Source of the DNA: Botryosphaeria dothidea
Lineage: Eukaryota; Ascomycota; Dothideomycetes; Botryosphaeriales; Botryosphaeriaceae
Direction of reading: 5' to 3'
Length of the DNA stretch: 64,000 nt
Assembly: GCA_011503125.2 (NCBI GenBank)
Contig: WWBZ02000051.1
Span: 2,108,001 to 2,172,000 of the forward strand
The translations under genes and the position numbers were made by a program. The notes beneath the pieces are model-generated. The model saw nothing but the letters and a program-made list of their open reading frames with translations, was not told where the DNA came from and searched no databases. Position 1 is the stretch's first letter. Each line of letters opens with the position of its first letter. Positions 19,944 through 31,181 of this stretch are shown piece by piece.

Positions 19944-22411
19944 GGATGGTTGAGGTTGGTGGTTGGCTTGGTGGAGTTGGATGGAGGATGATGACTGAGT
20001 TGAGGAAGGATGGAGGATTGACGACTTGAGATGGGGATGCTCGAATACCCGTCAGAGGTGGCAGCAGAGATGGAACTGCCTGTTTCCTTGGTCGTCTGCT
20101 CTTCGGCAAGTACGAGCAAGTAAAGTCCGAGATGATAGACGGGCGTCTCCGAAGTCTGACGGTTGTCTCTCGAGTCTGTGCGGGATCGTTCGAGTTGGCC
20201 GAATCGGGAGTGCAGGGAGTGAATGTGGGCGAGGCTTGACTCAGCTGCCAATTTAGGTTGGACGAGTGGTGATGGATGTTTTGACGCCGGACATATGTGC
20301 AGGTAATCGAGATGGCCCGTGTTCGGGGACTTACCATTCGCTGGTGAAACAGCGTTGGTAGGCGAGTTTTTATGGCCGGGATAGAGGGGCAAAGCGCATT
20401 CGGGGGCTGTTGGCTGCTGATAGTGCCGTGTATTCCGTGAGCTTCTACGAGGAGACAAGCTTCCAGACTCTGGGCTCGGTGAGAGGGTCGGATTGCGTGC
20501 AGCTAGCTCGGAGGGGAATGATGTCCTAGAGTCAGGATTGGAGCGTGGCGCTAATAAGCCTTCTGGGGTAATCCTTCTAAGCGATGTGACAGCAAAGAAG
20601 ACGGGCGGGGCTGATAATGCTGGCGGACCGTCTGTCGGGGAGACTTGGCGCCAAGGGGAAAAGACGGTGCAGGGACAGAAGGGCGAGGATAAGAGATGGG
20701 CGCGGGCTGAAGCGAGGCTGCGGGATGACGCAGGAACAGGCAAAATAAGCAGGTAGTAGAAGGAAGGGAAGCACCGTCAAAATAAACAAGCATGGTTGCA
20801 AGTATGCTTGTTTTGCGGACGAGTATAAGGTGAGGCTCGTGCAGTGGAGGCCGACGGATGGAGAAGGTGAGCAGCTGCAAGGACGCAGCGCTAGAGACAA
20901 ACGGCACAAGGCCCGACGAAACACAGCAGAGGGGCGAGTCGGGCAGGGCCGACGGCGCGCATTGAGGGCGAGGCGGCGCCAGCAGAACAGCAGACACGAG
21001 GTCACGGGCTGAAACACGGTAGCCGGCGGCACTCCCATTTGTGAGTTGCCTTTCGCAGCGGCCAGCCGCCGAACAGCGCAGGTCGGCATCTATCGCGGCC
21101 AAGCGCCAAGACGGCGTGGATGGCTTGGCACCAGGACGCCGGTGGTGATTCGCGCGGATAAGATGGGTAGATTGCACTCAGGTGGTGCAGTTCCTGCAGC
21201 TTGAGGTGAGTGGCTCCAGCGCGCTCAGTTTCGGGCAGGCGGTTGCGCGCCGGGGCTGTGCTGAGTCGGATGGAGCGGAGGACGCGGCCGTGGAAGGGCG
21301 GTGGTTCGCAGGTGCTCACGTGGGCAGTTTGCTGGCGGTGGGCGCGAGGCTGCGAGGGAAAAAGGAAAAGGCACGGCGGCCAAGCTTCGGCAAGCGCTGC
21401 CGACAAGGCTTGACCCTCGCCCTCCGCCCAACCACTCCTCCTCGGCCTGTCCTGTCTGCCCACGCTGCCGCCTGCCAAGCCTACACCACCGAGAACCCGC
21501 CCTAGTAAACATCCCAGCTCCCTACTACGCCCTCTCTCCTGCCTGTTCCGGTAATCATCGCGTGCATCATCGTCCTACAACCGTTGCCGTTGCTCCAGTC
21601 GCGCCTGTTCTGAGGCCTGCTCTTATCATCGCCATATTGCATCCCGTCCACGCCGCTCATTGGCTCCTCTGCCCAAGAATGTCTGGCTCCACCGTCCATG
21701 CACACCACTTCGCCCTCCCGCCGCCTCCAACGCTTTCCTCGAAACAGTCCCACGATCTACCTCGTGTATGTGATGGCGGACTGAGCTACGCCCAAAGCTC
21801 GCCGCCTCCGTCGCTAATCTGGACCTCGTCAATACTCCTCCACCAAGAAGTCTTGAGCATGCCAATTTGAAGCCAAGGGGAAAGAAGGCCCGCCACCGCC
21901 AAGTGGGCCGCCTTGCTGAGCCATGGCAAACACATCATCACCATGAACGTTGCCACTGAGTCCTCTGTCATGTCCAGCAGTTGCACTGACATGCCACCGC
22001 GTTGCGCTCGCCCGATCTGGTCACTTGGCTGTAGCATCCACCAGTCATTTCATGCATCACTCCTGGAGATTAAGGCCGGCCGTGGCCAGCATCCCCGCTC
22101 TATGCCATGCATCCGATCCGGTCTCTCCCCATGCTTGCCTTCGCGAAGCCTACACTGCAGCTGCTATCTTGCCGCCGTGATCGTCTCCACACCTGGCATT
22201 CTTCCTTCTGTTTTGCGCTTGGCTCCAGAAACGGCCAAGCCGCCTGATCAGGACACAAGCATCCCGTCTCTTGCCATCCAGATACCATTCCAGCTCTATA
22301 AAGAGACCAACGTTTCCCCATCATGTCCAGATCAGCAGCAGCATCCAGCAGCCCAGATCCTCAGCAAGAGCCTCCTCCTTCCACCCGGTCAACGATTATC
22401 CATTGTCCAAA
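19944..22411. other. Long intergenic region, no convincing gene
   Basis: 2.5 kb between two divergent genes. Several long open frames exist (minus 19940-20743 and 20551-21177; plus 21301-21870 and 21913-22491), but all are low-complexity, Ser/Pro/Arg-rich and overlap one another on both strands, as expected from GC-rich non-coding DNA. The right end is the deuterolysin promoter. Confidence 0.45.
22297..22302 (+). promoter_or_regulatory. TATA box of deuterolysin
   Basis: TATAAA 110 bp upstream of the ATG at 22412, followed by a CA/CT-rich leader, typical of highly expressed secreted-enzyme genes in fungi. Confidence 0.5.
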
Positions 22412-23642
22412 ATGAAGTTCTTCACTGGTCTTTCCATCGCCGCCCTGGCCACCGCCGCCAGCGCCGTCTCCCTCAACCTGAACAAGCGTGACACCCCTCT
22501 GGATGTCAAGCTTGAGATGGTCGGCAACACTGAGGTCAAGGCTACCGTCACCAACAACGGCGACGCCGCCGTCAAGCTCTTCAAGACCGGTTCCTTCTTG
22601 GACACTGCCGCGGTTGAGAAGGCCGAGATCTACTCTGCTGGTACGTATTTCTACTTGAAACATTCCCGGAGATAGCTCCCGCTTTCCGAACCCTTGATCA
22701 CCTTGGCCCGTGCCTTTTACACCATCCGATTGGACATGATACTGACTTCACCCAAGAGTCCCGTGTCGGCTTTGAGGGTGTCCGCCTCCGCACCATGACC
22801 ACTGGTCTCAGCGAGGACGCCTTCCAGAGCATTGCTGCTGGTGAGACCATTGAGGTCACCTTCGATGTCGGAAGCACCCACAACCTGAGCAACGGTGGTT
22901 CTTTCGACATCCTTTCCCAGGGTGCCATCCCCTATGCTGAGGCCGACTCCACCGAGATTGCTGGCGCTCTGTCCTACATCAGCAACAAGATCACCGCCAA
23001 CATCAACGGCCCCGAGGCCGAGAAGGTCCGCCGCAGCTTCAGCGACAAGGCCAAGCGCACCGTTGTGCAGAGTGACTGCACTGGCACCCGTGGCACTTCT
23101 ACCCGCACTGCTCTTACCAACTGCCGCAGCCTGGCTCTCCAGGCCTCTTCTGCTGCTGCCTCTGGTTCCTCCAGCAAGTTCTCCGAGTACTTCAAGACCA
23201 CTGCTTCCAGCACCCGCAGTGCTGTCGCTGCCACCTTCTCCAAGGCTGCTGCTGAGTGCGGTAGCACTACCAGCGGTGCTTCCAGGTACTACTGCACCGG
23301 TAAGACTCGTACTTTCCATGGATCATTCAGATCACCTCTCTAACCTGCACAGATGTCTACGGCTACTGCGAGAGCAACGTCCTGGCCTACACCATCCCGT
23401 CCCAGGCTATCATGGTCAACTGCCCTCTGTACTACAGCGCTCTGCCCGCCCTCACCAGCTCTTGCCACGCGCAGGACCAGGCCACCACCACCCTTCACGA
23501 GAGCACTCACCTTACCTCCGTCAAGGGCACTGATGACCTTGGCTACGGCTACAGCGCTGCTACTGGCCTCACCACCTCTCAGGCTCTGAACAACGCCGAC
23601 TCGTATGCTCTGTACGCCAACGCTATCTACGCTGGCTGCTAA
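22412..23642 (+). CDS. Deuterolysin (neutral protease 2), peptidase family M35
   Basis: Three exons: 22412-22640, 22757-23299, 23353-23642; 353 residues. A secreted zinc endopeptidase made as a preproprotein. There is a signal peptide ([20 protein letters not shown]), then a ~157-residue propeptide ending at the dibasic site DKAKR (about 173-177), then a ~176-residue mature domain rich in paired cysteines. The aspzincin motif is complete: HESTH (His306, Glu307, His310) and GTDDLGYGY, whose Asp319 supplies the third zinc ligand. The mature size matches known deuterolysins. It degrades basic proteins extracellularly, for nutrition or host interaction. A TATA box lies 110 bp upstream. Confidence 0.96.
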
Positions 23643-24933
23643 ATGCATCATCTGGGCTGCCCAAAATGACAAGCTGCTTGAGCCTCTCTTTCGGCTTCCC
23701 GAGCAAAGCACTCATCCCCTTCATTGTTTCCTTCTTTTCTCTTTCGCCTGCAATGGATTATTCATGCATGGCGCTATTTAGGCTTTTGTATATAGCTGGT
23801 AGATTGCGCAATGATACAGATGTTGATGACCGGTCACTTCAGTTTCGAGGTCTTGATGCCAATTGAACTTTGCTACGTGACACGTGACTACTTTGAGAAG
23901 TTCACATGCGCTCTACCAGTGATAGGCATCTCAGGCTTTGGGCGTAGTTAAACCTCTACTGGGCTAAGCCTTTATCTGGCTGATGCAGTGCGTTTGAACC
24001 AGCCATATCCAATCATTGACATCGATGGATGTTCCCTGTTGTAAGGACCTATGGAGCAGCACAGGCTCTTTTCCAGGCCGTTTGTGCCCCGTTCGCAGCG
24101 CATCGGAATGGGGTTTGATTCAACAGGAATAAGTAACCAATTTAAAAAGAAACTTTGCGCCGAAAATTTGGAATTTCGGCGTGTGTATTGTCACGGGGCT
24201 TTGAGACCGGCCTCGGTCAATTAAACAGACTTCTATGGGAAATGCGCGCCACTACTGTATTGGTATTGATACAGACGAATCATTGTCTCACCGACATCTT
24301 CCGCTGTTGTAATGCCTCTTCCAGGTTCTCAAACGAGCATAATCGGTGAAGCTGAGTACAACGCATCCTTCAAGACGCAAGGCATGAAGTTGAAATGCCC
24401 CAGTCACTGCATGCAGCCTTCATGTAGAAAGCCCCTGCATTAGCTTGGCGACGCTACGAAGGGCACTTACTCCGTAGCTTTATCGAACTTGCCCCATCGG
24501 TGCTTCGCTGCTCGGCGCCTAGTCCAAGCATTGCTTCCCCATCCTTGAGCTTCCAGAAATAACTCAGCCCTACGCACGACATCTGCTGACGAATTCTTCC
24601 TGTTCCATCACGCAAGACAGCCCGCCCACACGGACGTGATAGAAAAAGGCGAGGTCCTGCACCTACCCGAGACCAAACATAGACCGGTCAAGCTGCGACC
24701 TCTCACGTACCTGCCAACGGAGACGGCGGGATCTAACACCCCACCTTTCACAACACATCGCTCCCGAAACTACTCGCCGTTTGTCTCGAGCCCAGCTCTC
24801 CACGATGGCGGACGTGGGCTTGAACAAAGAAACGCCATCCCCTATTTCTTACCATTCTGCACCTTGACTTGCTTTCCTCGTTTGACCTCCGTCCTCTGTC
24901 AATAAATTTTCACTCCTTTGGTCTACTGTTCTA
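23643..24933. other. Intergenic stretch, no gene recognised
   Basis: 1.3 kb after the deuterolysin gene. The left half is the 3' flank and AT-richer sequence; the right 300 bp is CT-rich and probably the promoter and leader of the next plus-strand gene. Nothing else seen. Confidence 0.5.
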
Positions 24934-26840
24934 TTGTCCTGTTTCATCGTAACTTTGGTGTTCATCCGATTACTTGCGCCCAAAGACCAACAGTCGTTTG
25001 TCGACACCATGCTCGATGATGTCGCAATGCCCGCAGCGCCCATGGCGGCTATTCCAACCATGGCCGCTGATCAAAGTAGGATTTCGAATGAAGCTACAAA
25101 CAACAATCCTGATGACATCTTCTCACACCAACAAGGGCTATTAGACCATCAACAGCAGCCCCCAATCTCCCACCTTACCGACCAAGAAATCAGGGCCATG
25201 CTTACCGCCAACTCCGCTACTCCACCTCCTTTCGAGACTGTCAATCCCTCCGCACTGAACTCGCCAGCTCCTCTGTCCGACTTTTCCTCTGCCGAACAAA
25301 CGACGACAAACACACCCTCCCCTTGTCCCTTTCAACCGAACAACTTCCCGCTATTTGCTGACCAACACACGTCTTTGCCATGCTCGCCAACCGTGGGCAT
25401 GCCGCAACAACATCAACCTTACACCATCATCGGACCAGACTCCAGCCCCGCCCTGAGCACACTGAGCGAACCGCCGCACGGCTTTCTGGCATCCTTGCCA
25501 ACGGTAGACGGAGTCAACGGAGTTCCATTTCCGCAATACCAAGACCCACAGCATCCGCCGCAGGACAACAATCACATCCGCCATCCAGCCCTCGTCCGCG
25601 CACACTCGCAACCACCCGAAGACGTCGGACTCCCCGCCCACCCGCACCCACACCACCGCCTCCACCGCCAAGTCCTCGGCCAAAACCACCACTTCCAACA
25701 ACAACATCAATACGCCTCGATCCCCACAACCGCTCCAGGGCCCCACTCCCCCTTCCGGCCCCAGCCGCACACCCACCACATGCACCGCGCCGCCTCCTCT
25801 TCATCCTCCCCGCCTCCCGCCCCCGCCCCAGTCGTCACCTTCCAGCGCTCCTCCGGCCACTACCTGGGCGCGCCCGAAATCCCCCGCCATCACTTCCCCG
25901 AAGCCGCCGCGCCTCCTCCTCACCACCACACCGCGCCTGCTCCTGCCGCGCACCCGAGCCCACAGGCCTATCATCCGCATGCCAGCGGACCCATTGCGCA
26001 CCAGCGGAACAGGAGCGCGGGGAGGCAGGAGCAGGGTGGGGGCGACTGGCGGGCAGGGAACCGGCAGCACCCGTACGGCGTCGTGCAGCAGCAGCAGCAG
26101 CAGCAGCAGATGAGGAGGGGAGGAGGAGCCCCACGGGGAGCTCGTGCCGCGGGACCGACGTCCGCGCCGAGCCCGATGCTGGTGGCGCGGCAGCGGAGGA
26201 CGGAGGAGCCCGTGGGCGGGGCTGCTGAGGAGGTGCAGGGTGGCGATGCGGGAGGGCTGCTGCGGTTCGCGACGAGGGACGAGGCGTCGACGCTGGTGCT
26301 GGGGGTCCAGGGGTATGTCGATCGGTTGAGGCGGGAGTGCGATGGGATGAGCGAGTTTGTGCGGAGTGGGTACGAGGAGGAGAGGGGGCGGGGTGGGGCG
26401 GGGATGGAGTTGGAGAGGTAAGTCTGGCCGTTTTGGTTGGAGGAGGAGGAGGAGGGTTGGGCGGTGGAGCTAACACACGTCCAGGAGGAGACTGGAGAAA
26501 CGTAACGTGAACTCGGGAGTCACGGAGCTCGATGAGATACTGGAGCCGCTGCCGCGCTCGGTGCAGCTGGAGAGTGGTCTGGAGGATATACCGTGGGACG
26601 TGCCTCCCAATGGACGCGATATCAGGAATCTTGAGCGTAAGCATCCCTCACTTACACCGTGCTGCTGGTCGGACTGCGGAGACATGAATACTGACCTTTC
26701 GATCAGAGGCTTCGATGACGACGCTTCTCGAGGTATACAACATACCGTTCCAGCCGGACATGTTCCTGGGCCAGAAGAAAGAGTTGTACTTGCGGTTCAT
26801 CGGAGCGAACCGGGCTTTGATGCATCAGGTTCTGGATTGA
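24934..26840 (+). CDS. Gln/Pro/His-rich protein with a structured C-terminus, unknown
   Basis: Three exons: 24934-26417, 26485-26636, 26707-26840; 589 residues from the first Met. Met26 at 25009 (MLDDVAMPAAPMAAIP) is a likelier start, giving 564. Residues up to ~400 are disordered, with Pro, Gln, His and Ser runs and eight CAG-encoded glutamines. The last ~160 residues look folded: a helical segment (ATRDEASTLVLGVQGYVDRL), an Arg/Glu-rich helix crossing the first intron, then ELDEILEPLPRSVQLESGLE, and finally a tail (TTLLEVYNIPFQPDMFLGQK) across the second intron. A nuclear regulator or scaffold is possible from composition alone; no family is recognised. The two late introns support the C-terminal reading. 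Confidence 0.7.
26086..26109 (+). repeat. (CAG)8 trinucleotide repeat
   Basis: Eight perfect CAG codons encoding polyglutamine inside the disordered part of the preceding gene. Length polymorphism between strains is likely. Confidence 0.9.
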
Positions 26841-27382
26841 GTGGAGGACTGGTTGTGCTCTGTGCCTCACTGTGGCGGGCCTTTGGATTTCTCTTCGATG
26901 ATATGGCTGATGAATGATAGAATAAATTCCTAAATACTGATGACATGTGTTTTCTGTGTGGAACAACCCAGCGCCTACGGAAACAGTGGTAATGGAATAT
27001 AAGGTGCGTTTTCGCAAAAATAAGGGAAATTGACAGCTTCAACCACGGATGTGCGGTAGGAATTCGTCCAACCTTGTATGCATTACTAGCCCGGATGGAT
27101 CATCCCGCATCAGCCGCACAACCGAAACTCGGCATGCAGACTGTTTGATTCAAGTATAGCACCTTTGATGCTTGGCCACTAAGTCTCCATTTCAATGTCA
27201 CAAAAGTTAGAATAGTGGAAGGTGTTTTAGAACTAGTGAGACGAATCATGTAGATCATAGATGGTGGAGAATGAGACCCTATCAGCGTACTTCTGCTCAT
27301 TGCGGTCCACTAATTCCAATCGGCGCTCGCCCTTCCCGTATTGCTTACGCCCGGATATGGGTAGGCATATGTGCACTCAACG
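26841..27382. other. Intergenic stretch between convergent features
   Basis: About 540 bp, AT-rich, between a plus-strand gene and a minus-strand pseudogene. No gene or repeat recognised. Confidence 0.5.
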
Positions 27383-28450
27383 CTATACTGTATCTCTCAA
27401 TCCACCTGGTCCCTGAAGCGAGAGCAGCGCTGAAGCTGGCTTCAGGCCGGGGAAAAAAATGGTTGGAACCGGGGGGATGGTGAAGGAGGTGGTAGACGGG
27501 AAAGCGGAAGCGTGATCATTCGGCATGGTGGCAGGAAGAGAATATTTGCTGGATTTTTTCATTGGTCAGCATTACTTACAGCTACTGCTCGAGGGGATAG
27601 ACTCACGGAGTGGCCGTAACGGTCTGTACTGTGGCATCAGTCGAGAGATTTTCAATATCATCGCCTGCTTTATGAAGGCAGGCACCCTTTCCGTAAGCGC
27701 TCTGCCATGACCGAGTCACGTAGTCACCATCCTCCGTCCAGAGGTTCACGTCATCTAGGGTGATATCGTAGCAAGGAACGTGGTCATCGCACTCGATACG
27801 GATGGCGAGGCGTCTTTTGTCAGTGTTGTAGCCTCTCCAGTTCTAGGAGAACGTAGAATCAGTGGCAGTTCAACACCAGTTTGGATGCAGGAAGATATCC
27901 ACTTGCCTTGAAAGTCAGGTTGCTGAGCTGAACACCATTCCCTGCATCCTCGTTTCTGGTTTCTCATTTCTCGTTGACGGCCAAGGCATACTGACCTCCA
28001 TCGATATAGACCGTATCCCAAACAATACCGCTCACGGTGCCGGAGCCGCCATTGGACTTTAGGTAGCAAGCATCTGCCTGATTCATGTACAGATTCTTGT
28101 AGGACACGCTCGAGACACTAGTTTTTGAATCAAGAGATCCACTGGCTGTCCCGCCACTGATGCTGCAGTGAATCTTCTCGATCAGGATGTTCTTCGCCGG
28201 ACTCTTGACCGTGACGCACTCGTCTCCGTTGGTCATGCACCCAGAGATTCCCACCCCAAACATCAATGCCGTCAGTCGCACCAATCCGAATGCCACGGAT
28301 AACGACATTGTAAGCCTCCCCATCCCTGCACGAGTCAAACACGCTGTAATACGACGCCGCATCCACCAGTGCGACCCCATGCACCGCGAAGTCCGACACG
28401 TCCGTCAACCGCAGGAACCGCGCGCCGTACTACCCGTTTTGTACAGAGAT
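27383..28450 (-). pseudogene. Rhamnogalacturonan hydrolase (GH28), 5'-truncated and broken
   Basis: Reads from about 28440 down to a TAG stop at 27383. Recognisable blocks in order: [19 protein letters not shown], then [20 protein letters not shown], then [13 protein letters not shown], and a C-terminal block with [40 protein letters not shown] and [19 protein letters not shown]. This is the order found in rhamnogalacturonase A-type GH28 enzymes, which cut pectin hairy regions. Lesions: no N-terminal third; an in-frame TAG just before YGARFLRL; a short deletion shifting frame around 28235-28245 (between WVHD and TNGDEC); and an in-frame TGA at 27964-27966 where TGG would fit. Two introns still look functional: 27843-27906 (GC-AG type) and 27549-27606. 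Not expected to give an enzyme. Confidence 0.85.
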
Positions 28451-29981
28451 CCACCAAAGCCGGGGGTATGAGCACTTATCTCATACCAACGAGGAGAAAG
28501 CTGCAAGTGCTTTAGACAAGATTAACTCCTTAGGTCACTGGCAGGTGGCGTTACACCTCTTTCAGCCAACGGTTAGCGTGAAGAACATGGAGCCCTTGAG
28601 CAGGGGCTGACAGAGGGTTTCCTATCATACGATAGGTCGACTCCGTTTCAATTTCCTGTTTTTGGCCGTTGATAGGGCTCTGTAACACTGAAAGTTAATC
28701 GACGCTGCCCTTTGGCTGCAAGAAGGTGGTGTACACGGCTGAATTAATGGATGGAATAATTTCGGTGGATGAATCGGACGCCCTGCCAAAGTACTGAAAC
28801 AATACACGATTCCGTCATCCTATTACTGTTGTCCGGGATCAGAATGCGGGGAACGGGTTACAGCCGCAGTACCTGCAATAGCTTGCAAGTACATAACGTA
28901 CAGTGGACATTTTAAGCGGTTCAGTTAAATTTTCTTCCTTTTATACGGGAGAATTCATCAGTAGTGATCTGTATTTTTTGGTCGGGGATAGAAGAGATGA
29001 AAGCTAAACTAGTGTTGACTTGATGCGTTAAGAGAGCGCCTCATGAACCTTCTATCAATGTTTTTCCATGCTCGCGAAAATTTCCCCTCACAGTGACATA
29101 GTCTGTGATTAAAAGAATAATGCTGGCTACTGTTATCCGTCAAGGCCTCTGAGCTTAGGTCTTTGTGAGCATAGCGTGAACAAGGATTGCTCTAGCGCCG
29201 GAATTTTGGTTTAAAGGTTTTGTCGTCTCCAATTCCCCATGGTAAACTTTAATTGATTAAGACAATCTCATTATGGGGCCTTCGTCCCGAGGGACTGTCA
29301 TCTCGATCATTTCCAAAGGCCAGTAGCTAGGAGTCTGTGACCAAATGGACGTAGATCGAGATATTGTTATGCATACGATGAAAGGTATGGGTTGGTCCGG
29401 TTCACGGGACGACCTGCGTTACTGTCTGATCCGTCCTACACCACATCAATACCGTATAGATTGTCGAGAACGCCCATAGATGTTATGACATCTAAGCACA
29501 TCAAGGGAATATTTGTCTTGGGCGCAATGATGCAGCACTTCGAACTCTTCATAATACAGCAGGTTGGAAAAGATCACCGGCACACGGTATTACCCTGTTG
29601 AAAGCCAATTAAACAGGGGTATGTCTGAGTTTATTTGCATCCGGCGCAAATGAAAGGAAACATTCGTGATCCACTTTCTCTCCAATACTACTCAAATTTT
29701 CACTCAGAAAGCGACATCGTGATAGGCCGCAGCAGCTGATTCTTTGCTCTTCACTTTCAATGGTGCGAAAAGAATATTCAAAGAATTTCGTCATAAAATT
29801 TGCTTCTAAAATAACTGGTGCACCATGAATTCTCATGGCGTGCACATAGAAGTGAAGTAGATGTGACAGTTCGACGAATATCTCGCAGAGATACCGGTCC
29901 GTCCAATCGCCACCCCTTCTCCGCAATGCTCATCTTCCACAGCGCGTCGACGCCAGGCTACAGGCGGCGCGCTTGAATAGC
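28451..29981. other. AT-rich gene-poor stretch
   Basis: 1.5 kb of AT-rich sequence upstream of the truncated GH28 pseudogene. Only short open frames without protein-like composition. No transposon end, terminal repeat or tandem repeat seen; degraded transposon sequence cannot be excluded by eye. Confidence 0.45.
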
Positions 29982-31181
29982 TCAAGCAGAGAAGCCAACG
30001 GCCCTCTTGACGACTCCATTGCCCAGGCCGGCAGGCAAGACATTTCCAACCTCCGCAAGCTCATCAGTCGGCAGCCCGTTGGTGGCGCCCTCATCCAGGT
30101 TGCCAACGCCACTGAGGGGACCGGCGAGGTTGTGCGTCAGTCCGCCCGCCATGTCGGCGACGGGGAGGTTGGGCAGCTGCGCAACCCTCTTCTTGCCCGC
30201 ACCGACACCGTTGCCGACGCCGGGCACGACGCTACCCAGCTGGTCGACCACGTCCTTGGGGACCTGCTCGAGCTCGCCGGACAACGGAGCGGTGTTGCCG
30301 AGGCCGCTCGTGAGCACGCTCGGGTCGAGGATGCCGGTCAGGGCGTCGAGGCCCTGTGCGGTCCGCTTCTCGTAGCCGTCCTTGGAGGCCTCGAGGGGGT
30401 TGATGCTGCTGAGCTCGATGGGGTTGAAGGGCAGCTTGCTCGAGTCGCCGAAGCTCGAGAGGGGGTTGGTGGTATCCTCGCTGTCGGCGCCGGGGAGGGG
30501 GAGGGCGTCCATGCCTTGAGTCAGGCTGTCGAGGCCGGCCTGGCGTTTGTTGGGGGCGGCGTAGCCTTGGGAAGCAGGGCCGTCTGCCTGGCCATTGGGC
30601 AGGCCGGAGACGATGGAAGTGGGGTCGACACTTCCGGGCAGCTCGTGGGAGGCGTGGCCGTCTTCACCCTGGGGGACGGGAAGAGGAAGACCATGGCCGA
30701 AGGCACCAGACACCGAAGAGAAGGGGTCTTTCTCGTCCTCGTCTTCATCCTCGTCGCCGCTGTCGGACTCGGTGTCAGACTCGTCGTCGTCGTCCTCGTC
30801 GTCAGACTCGGAACCGTAGCTCGGCTGCTCTTCCTCATCATCGCCAGAGTCTTCGCTCTCCTTGCCAGTGCCGATGTGAGTGGGAAGGCCGGAAAGAGGG
30901 GTACCCTGCTGGCCCGCGGCGTGAACGAGGTCCGCACCGGGAAGACCGCGAGCTCCGTTCAGAGCGCCGAGGTTGCTGAGGCTTCCAAGACCCGGGAGGG
31001 TCTGGCCGCCAGCCTTCTGCTTGAGTGGCTCAGGCGGCGCAGGAAAGTCGGCCGGGGCGATGTCGTTGTTCGGGTGAGTGAGCTGCCCCGCGGCTCCATG
31101 GTCAGGAGCGGTGGGGATAGCGGCGGCGGAGGCGGCCGTAGAAAGGGAGAGTAGGAACGGGAGGACGTTGTTGGGACGCAT
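29982..31181 (-). CDS. Secreted protein with an acidic region and four Kex2 sites
   Basis: Single exon, 399 residues, with a clear signal peptide (MRPNNVLPFLLSLSTAASAA). Residues 107-151 are extremely acidic (Asp/Glu/Ser). The rest is Gly/Leu/Pro-rich and lacks cysteines. Lys-Arg pairs at about 212-213, 272-273, 331-332 and 392-393 are spaced about 60 residues apart. The first three are followed by a loosely repeated segment (QAGLDSLTQG, TAQGLDALTG, VAQLPNLPV), the last by AVGFSA at the C-terminus. This fits a Golgi Kex2-processed secreted precursor releasing several peptides. No enzyme domain is present and the function of the peptides is unknown. A TATA box lies about 145 bp upstream of the ATG. 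The long antisense frame (29973-31154) is a shadow of codon bias. Confidence 0.8.
   Translation of the reverse strand: MRPNNVLPFLLSLSTAASAAAIPTAPDHGAAGQLTHPNNDIAPADFPAPPEPLKQKAGGQTLPGLGSLSNLGALNGARGLPGADLVHAAGQQGTPLSGLPTHIGTGKESEDSGDDEEEQPSYGSESDDEDDDDESDTESDSGDEDEDEDEKDPFSSVSGAFGHGLPLPVPQGEDGHASHELPGSVDPTSIVSGLPNGQADGPASQGYAAPNKRQAGLDSLTQGMDALPLPGADSEDTTNPLSSFGDSSKLPFNPIELSSINPLEASKDGYEKRTAQGLDALTGILDPSVLTSGLGNTAPLSGELEQVPKDVVDQLGSVVPGVGNGVGAGKKRVAQLPNLPVADMAGGLTHNLAGPLSGVGNLDEGATNGLPTDELAEVGNVLPAGLGNGVVKRAVGFSA

Noticed and set aside
19940..20743. 267-codon minus-strand Ser/Pro-rich frame
   Set aside because: Low-complexity, overlaps other open frames on both strands, and lies in the presumed upstream region of the 19341-19943 gene.
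29973..31154. 393-codon plus-strand open frame
   Set aside because: It is exactly antisense to the secreted Kex2-site protein, has no domain, and results from strong codon bias in that gene.
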